Part shown: positions 58,214 through 64,000 of the stretch, piece by piece | How positions within the stretch are numbered: position 1 is the stretch's first letter | Layout: every line of letters begins with the position of its first letter | DNA from: Mimachlamys varia | Lineage: Eukaryota; Mollusca; Bivalvia; Pectinida; Pectinidae | Reading direction: 5' to 3' | Length of the DNA: 64,000 nucleotides | NCBI GenBank assembly: GCA_947623455.1 | Contig: OX392530.1 | Location: forward strand, 1,835,501 to 1,899,500 | Notes under the pieces: model-generated | Told to the model about the DNA's origin: nothing | Seen by the model: the letters and a program-made list of their open reading frames with translations, nothing else | The model's database searches: none | Program-made: the position numbers and the translations under genes

Positions 58214-58849
58214 AGTGCATAGAGAGTGGCATCAATTGAAATCTTATAGGCTTACAGTGTACATGTATATATGAGTTAATTGAAGAGTCATTCCTATGTA
58301 AAATGAAAGGAAATGGGTAGCATGTATGACATAGTTTTCTAAATAAGAATTGAATATTACAAACGTGAATACATACATATTGTTGTATATTTCACGCCAT
58401 GGGGTACAATATCATAAAAGCTGGATTTTAAGTAGACAGTTTCCTGCAATGAGTTAATAACTTTTAGATTTTATTAGCTTATGAATGATGCACAAAACTA
58501 ATATCCCTGTGACATTGAAGATGTTATCATGATCGTCGGTGATTCTAGGGAGACAATATAGGATAATAATTAACCATACATCGTTAATCGGGTTTTTTTC
58601 GCAATAAAGATGTCGGAGAAAAACAGACTAACTAACAAGCAATGAAATTTGAGTTATTGGATAAAGTGGTGAAGATTAAGTAATTAAATGTCAAAACTGC
58701 CCCCATGTATAGGCATGCCCCATCATAAAGCAGCCGTATACTGCATTTTCTTTATATTAAGAATCTAAATTGATGAATGACGAGTTATTTTTGGAAGAGT
58801 TAATTACTTCATAGAAGAATATGAAGAAGAGGCAAAGCTAAATGGAGTT

Positions 58850-59035
58850 TGTGAACTCACTACACGAGTTGAAGTGAGTTTGGTCGCGTTGAAGTGAGTT
58901 TGTGAACTCACTACACGAGTTGAAGTGAGTTTGGTCGCGTTGAAGTGAGTTTGTGAACTCACTACACGAGTTGAAGTGAGTTTGGTCGCGTTGAAGTGAG
59001 TTTGGTCGCGTTGAAGTGAGTTTGGTTGTTACAGG
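58850..59035. repeat. Palindromic tandem repeat GAAGTGAGTTTG
   Basis: Units of about 52 bp: GAAGTGAGTTTGTGAACTCA, CTACACGAGTT and GAAGTGAGTTTGGTCGCGTT, three full copies plus partial ones. GTGAGTTTGTGAACTCAC inside each unit is a palindrome. Confidence 0.9.
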
Positions 59036-61262
59036 AGAAGAAGGTGCCATACATAGCCATATATGTCTACAAAAGCTAGGGTTGTGTTTATGTAGGGTCT
59101 AAACCATCCACCTTTGTTTCCTAGCCATTATACCCTGCACTTTATACCTGAATTTCTAATATAATTGCCGGTTTGATCTTGGCAGGCGGGGTTTTTTTTA
59201 CGGGGAAGAAAGTCGCGCGAACAATGAGTCAACCCCGGTTGGAGTAGCTACCACTTCAGTTTTCATTGCGTTTTATGGATTTTTAATGTTTCTGTTTCGT
59301 AACATCTTTCAATGCGATGACGGAGTCGATTTTGTGGCTAATTTCGAATTCAGTTGGGCTTCTGTTAAACAAATTAGTGTGGTTATATGTCACGTATTTT
59401 TGTAAGTGCAAGTGAACATTTAAACAAACATTTTGGTATGGTGGACTTTACAAGTAGGTAGATAAAACTAGAGATGGCCTTAACATGAGCTTGCTCCTAC
59501 TTTTAGTTATTGAACCTTAAAAGTATAAATTCTATTGTTGTGGACATTTTAATGTAATTTTTGTTTATTGTTTATATCCGTTGTGTTACGTATAGACATA
59601 AAAACATACACTGATTCGGGGTATACTTCTTATGGTGGCCAGGTACATGTACTGACCAGGTATATGTACTGACCCTAGGTTGGTAGATTTTCTCGGGGAA
59701 CTTTTCCACTACCACAATCTGGCACATCCTTTAATGACCTTTACACTGTATATAGCTGTTTTAACCTGACATGAAATGAAAACAAATCAGACCAAATACT
59801 TTAGTTGTTTCTGACCTGATTTTAATGACTGTAACATATACGATGGATGCTGCACCAGGACAGCTCTCGTTACTGGGCAGTGTTACATGTACCTAATGGT
59901 ATTATGTAACACTAAAATACTTTAATTAAGGGTCCTTTCAAAGAAAGTGTTAACATGTGCTGAAAATAAATGTTTGTCCGGTTAAGTACTTGGAGCTTTT
60001 TCAAAACAACAACATGTACACAGCTCATTCTTTCAACCCATTTCACCCTGAAAACACATTTGAACTCTTCCAATTCAAAAGTTGGAACAGTTCATTGTAA
60101 AATTTCAGTGCAGTTTCCATGTTTAAGATTTACTGTACATTTAAAAGCCAGGTAAGTGTGTTTAAGGTACTTAAGTTATTTATAGGGATGTGTTGTTGAC
60201 ATGTACTGGTACGTGTGTACGCTTACTACCTGGTACTCTATCTCCCAGACCTAGGGACCTACTGATGGTATGTACCATGTACAGGTCATTGTTTATATAC
60301 ACCTTTCTAAACCATAGAACACAAATTAATTGTTATCATAATATTTATACTGTAGTACTGGTTATTGCCCATCTTTCATCACTCATAAAAATATTATTTT
60401 AAATTTCTTTGAGATATAACATTTAAGTGTCAAACATGACCTATATGGACCACTTTGTCGGTGCCTGTCATCATCGGTTGTGTCGTCAGAACAAATTTCT
60501 ATGTGATGAGTTGAGTCCCCTTTGTCCTATCAGAGTCAGACTTCATACAGTGCTATTACTATTTTTAGTGCTTCCTTACTGAAAGTCCTTGATCAGGATT
60601 GCTCTTCAGGTGTGAAGGTCAAAGTTCAAGGTCACTGTTACTATAAATAGAACTAATGTCCAAACAAATGTGTCTTTGAGATAACTTTAGTTCCGTTTTG
60701 CCGCTTATGATTTTTGTTTATTTAAAAAGATAAATTCTTAATTGAAAAGTGCATTGGTCTCATTTAAATCTGTGTACCGCCAGTCACTCAAACACCACAT
60801 CCACTTCTGTGGAATTCCTGTTTTCATGCAGTTATAAGAGATGGAGAGAGGAATATATTGGCGTTAAACTCCACACTCTTGCTATCAATCAGCAGAATTT
60901 GTTATGACTTTTACATTATGGATATGCAACTATGCAGAGATGATTTTATGAAATTCTAAGCATTCTGATACCTTGGGGACTTTTAAAAAAAAAATAGATA
61001 CTCACAGCTACAACAGGTTATGTATAACACGAGAAGATGCCCCAAATGTCTTAGATATGTGGTCTAGTTGTGAACGTCCCTTATAATACACATCAGCTAC
61101 AAGATATCTGAGCATTAATCCATTTTAGAGCTAATTTATTACAATATATCTAGTTACTTTAATATGTATTAATCTCCTTTACATATGATGTTCATGCACA
61201 CCTATAAATTTACGTATACCTATTGATGAACTCTGACCACACCTGTATTGCTGTACTTACAG

Positions 61263-61390
61263 TTCCTGCACGATTCCTAGAAAAGGGTCCCCATGACCGA
61301 CACGTCAAGTTTGGAGTGGCCGTGGAGCTGACCTGTATAGTGACCGGTGTACCTAAACCAACAATCAAATGGTTCAAAAACGGCATCTGG
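61263..61390 (+). CDS. Ig-superfamily gene, first half of second Ig domain
   Basis: Acceptor CTTACAG; donor GTAACT at 61391. It begins with the two bases that complete a split Val codon and reads PARFLEKGPHDRHVKFGVAV, ELTCIVTG, VPKPTIKWFKNGIW. Cys 146 and Trp 158 are the first Cys and the core Trp of an I-set Ig domain. The domain is cut just after the C strand, so its second half is on a later exon outside the window. The exon ends on a codon boundary. Its last 18 bases are the start of a 53-bp tandem repeat that carries on into the intron. Confidence 0.85.
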
Positions 61391-61712
61391 GTAACTCATT
61401 CTTACTTAACATATTGTGATCTTAATTCAAAAATGGCACCTGGGTAACTCACTCTTACTTAACATATTGTGATCTTAATTCAAAAACGGCATCTGGGTAA
61501 CTCATTCTTACTTAACATATTGTGATCTTAATTCAAAAATGGCACCTGGGTAACTCACTAGTTCTTACTTAACATATTGTGATCTTAATTCAAAAATGGC
61601 ATCTGGCTAACTCACTCTTACTTAATATATTGTGATCTTAATTCAAAAACGGCATCTGGGTAACTCACTCTCTCTTACTTACTTGATATATTATGATCTT
61701 GATTATAAAAAG
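61373..61712 (+). repeat. 53-bp tandem repeat copying the exon end and splice donor, 6 copies
   Basis: Each unit is TTCAAAAACGGCATCTGG (exon end), then GTAACTC (donor) and TCTTACTTAACATATTGTGA with TCTTAA. The GGCAYCTGG junctions lie at about 61382, 61435, 61488, 61541, 61598 and 61651. Five of six keep GTAACT; the fifth reads CTAACT. The copies differ by few bases, mostly AACGGCATC against AATGGCACC. Confidence 0.95.
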
Positions 61713-62236
61713 GCAGGTTGAGTTAGTTTTACCTTGTATCTTATAGGAGCTCAACCACCCACATTGTATAAGAGTTATCTCCCCTGTCATTTAAAAAGCT
61801 TGCCCCAGCCTTTGATGAGTAAATATAAATAGGTGTTATCTGATGTGACTGTTGTAAACAACACGTTATCTTTTGATCTATACAGCGGTCGATTAGGTGT
61901 ACATGTACTCTCGGTTTGAGGTTGTGTAATCTAGGTTCTAGGTTCTAGGTTCTACCATATAGTTACCACCTTCAACTAGTTGAAGATCTTGTAACGGGAT
62001 TGGGTTTGTGCTATGCTCAGTGACAGACTTACATATTACATAATAATTCAGTTATTTAGTATTTACTTAGATATACAATGTATATATATGTTTACAAATG
62101 ATGCAAGAAAAGAAAGAGAGAGAGTGACTCCTAACAGCAAAGTGATTGGGAATCCCCTTCCTACAAAGCCTGTTAGGAGTAAACAGCAGGAGAGAAGAAA
62201 AGAAATTATTATGTAAAGTCTGTCAGCTGTTCTAAA
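61713..62236. other. Intron segment and 3' side of the LINE
   Basis: AT-rich. CTCCTAACAG at about 62128 and CTGTTAGGAG at about 62168 form a stem-loop just beyond the LINE stop codon, perhaps part of its 3' UTR. A GGTTCTAGGTTCTAGGTTCT run lies near 61935. Confidence 0.5.
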
Positions 62237-64000
62237 TTACTCATCATTGGTTGTTTTAGAAGAAAGTTGAGAAAGAGAGGTCTTGAAAGAGTTGAAAGTG
62301 GGAGCACTAACGACGTGTGATGGTAAATTGTTCCAGTCTACAACAGTGCGTGGGAAAAAAGATTGTTGCCTAGACAATGTTTTTGAATAAATCTGCTGAT
62401 ATTGATACTGGTGTGAATTTCTAGAAATTCTGGAGGCTCGTTGCAGTCTGTCAGACGTTGGTATGGCTACAGTGCCGTGATGAATCTTATAGAACATTTT
62501 CAGGCGTGCATCTTTCCTACGGTCTGAAAGGCTGCGCCAACCAAGAGTATCTATCATATCTGTCACACTAGAGGTGTTACGAAAACGGTTTGACACATAA
62601 CGAGCCCCCCTTCTCTGAACCATTTCAATTTTGTTTATATTATTTTTAGTGAATGGATCCCAAACTGAACAGGCATATTCTAAAGAAGGTCTGACCAAGG
62701 ATTTATAAGCCTGTTCTTTAAATGATGTAGAGCTAATTTTCAGGTTTCTTCTGAGAAATCCTAGAGTAGAATTTGCCTTATTACAAATCTGATCTACATG
62801 AGTATCCCATTTCAAGTCTGATCTGAGGGTTACTCCTAGGTATTTAACAGAATTTACATGTTTTAGAATTTGGCCATGAAGTGAATAATCAAAATAAATG
62901 GGAGATTTTTTCTTAGAGACTGTTAAAGCATAACACTTACTAGGATGAAAAGCCATGTGCCATTTCTGCTCCCAAGAGGCCAGTTTGTCCAGATCAGACT
63001 GCAGGGTCCTGGCATCTGTTTCTGACGTAATTGTCAGATACACGATGGTATCATCCGCAAACAGTCTGACCTTGGACTTAAGGCCAAATGGCATGTCGTT
63101 AATATAAAATAAAAACAGACTTGGGCCTAGAACAGATCCCTGGGGAACACCGGATAGAACATGAACATATTCAGATTTGACGCCTTCCACAAGTACTGAT
63201 TGGGTTCTATTATTAAGAAAATTGGAGATCCAAGATGTTGTTTTCTCATCAATACCATAGTGAATTAGTTTGTTGACAAGTAAAGAGTGACTGACCTTGT
63301 CGAACGCTTTAGAAAAGTCCATGACCAAAATATCTGTTTGTTTAGAATCATCTAAAGTTTTAGTAATATCATCAAAAAATTCCAAGAGTTGTGTTTCACA
63401 GGACCTAGATTTCCGAAAACCATGCTGAAGAGGGTACAAAATATTGTGTCGATCAGAATGAGACATTATGTTTGATACTATGACATGCTCCATCAGCTTA
63501 CAACAAATACAAGTTAACGATATTGGCCTGTAATTTACCGGATCATATTTTTGGCCCTTTTTAAAGATGGGAACAATATGGGCTGTCTTCCAATCTTGAG
63601 GTACAATGCCAGAATCTAGAGAAAAATTGAAAATGATACTCAAGATTGGTGCTATTTCACTGGATAATTCCTTCAAGACCATTGGACTCAAGTCATCTGG
63701 GCCTGGTGCTTTGGAACAATTAAGATTTTTCAATAATTTTAGAATGCCATCTGATGAAATAATAGGCGTGTCCATAGTAGGAAATGTCTGATTAGAGTCC
63801 ATGTAATTTTCGTTGACAAAAACATCAGAGGAAATGGTTTTAGAAGAGGAGAATACAGATTCAAACTGCTTGTTAAGCAGATTGGCCTTAGAATACGAGT
63901 CTGAAATGAGCTTTCCCTCCTGCTTCAAGTGGGGGATTCCGGAGTAGTCTGTTTTTTTGTGTTTAATCATAGCACAGAAATCCTAGTAAGACTTATTAAG
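62237..64000 (-). mobile_element. LINE (non-LTR) reverse transcriptase ORF2, antisense in the intron, incomplete at the window edge
   Basis: 577 codons from an ATG at 63970 to TAA at 62237-62239. Reverse-transcriptase blocks in order: KAPGPDDLSP (88-97), YRPISLT (147-153), QHGFRKSRS (182-190), the catalytic Asp 218 in LVMDFSKAFD, GVPQGSVLGP (274-283), FADD (304-307) and VKYLGVTL (375-382), then a C-terminal region with SLEYACSVWDPF. This is the Jockey/CR1-like layout. The frame continues upstream of the ATG through a TAG at 63983-63985 (NKSY-stop-DFCAMIKH), where related proteins usually have Trp, so the ATG is probably not the true start. The endonuclease part would lie outside the window. 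Confidence 0.9.

Larger units (their letters stand above)
57485..61262 (+). other. Second visible intron of the Ig gene
   Basis: A 3.8-kb intron. It holds a dispersed element at 57553-58213 and a palindromic tandem repeat at 58850-59035. About 58214-58849 and 59036-61262 contain nothing I recognise; the 60- to 70-codon frames there are not gene-like. Confidence 0.7.

Noticed and set aside
57185..61390. Naming the Ig gene as PTK7 or another specific receptor
   Set aside because: Only one and a half Ig domains are visible; these are too generic to separate families.
61223..61447. 74-codon frame as a complete small protein
   Set aside because: It is the Ig exon plus flanking intron read through; the acceptor at 61262 and donor at 61391 explain it.

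Overview
The window is animal genomic DNA, AT-rich and very repeat-rich, with two multi-exon genes on the + strand separated by about 25.6 kb of repeat-filled DNA. The coding exons have GT-AG introns. Several dispersed repeats (elements with a GTCCGTCC tract, and a tRNA-like motif family) look like families I associate with bivalve molluscs. I infer a lophotrochozoan, probably a bivalve; no taxon-specific gene proves this.

Layout. 1-4.4 kb: the last three coding exons and 3' UTR of a WDR83/MORG1 orthologue (WD40 scaffold). 4.4-28.9 kb: no convincing host gene. This stretch holds a 1.66-kb element with a 155-bp internal satellite, a divergent short copy of it, many minisatellites, two TTAA-flanked MITE copies (one in the WDR83 intron), three copies of an inverted-repeat element ending in CACAGGGACC, two head-to-head fragments of a Penelope-like GIY-YIG endonuclease, and a 2.2-kb AT-rich satellite. 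28.98 kb to the window end: the 5' part of an immunoglobulin-superfamily gene. Its signal-peptide exon is at 28983-29046, the first Ig domain at 57185-57484, and half of a second Ig domain at 61263-61390. The 28-kb first intron is packed with minisatellites, a 1.8-kb 27/29-bp array, foldback elements and SINE-like copies. The last visible intron carries an antisense LINE reverse transcriptase (62237-64000) that runs out of the window.

The dominant feature is tandem repetition: about 20 arrays with different units cover roughly 13 kb, one fifth of the window. Three of them start at gene landmarks: a splice donor in WDR83, the WDR83 stop codon, and the splice donor of the second Ig exon. The last is the most interesting, because the 53-bp repeat copies the end of the exon together with the donor site. 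Other unusual features are a 30-bp minisatellite open in several frames and encoding CPKC repeats, a 1.8-kb minisatellite open in all three frames of one strand, arrays that amplify nuclear-receptor-like motifs, a nested palindrome at 42.9 kb, and a tandem array of a tRNA-like SINE head.

The two genes have no obvious functional link. WDR83 is a cytoplasmic/nuclear scaffold; the Ig gene should encode a secreted or membrane protein. All assignments come from reading the sequence; no database search was run.
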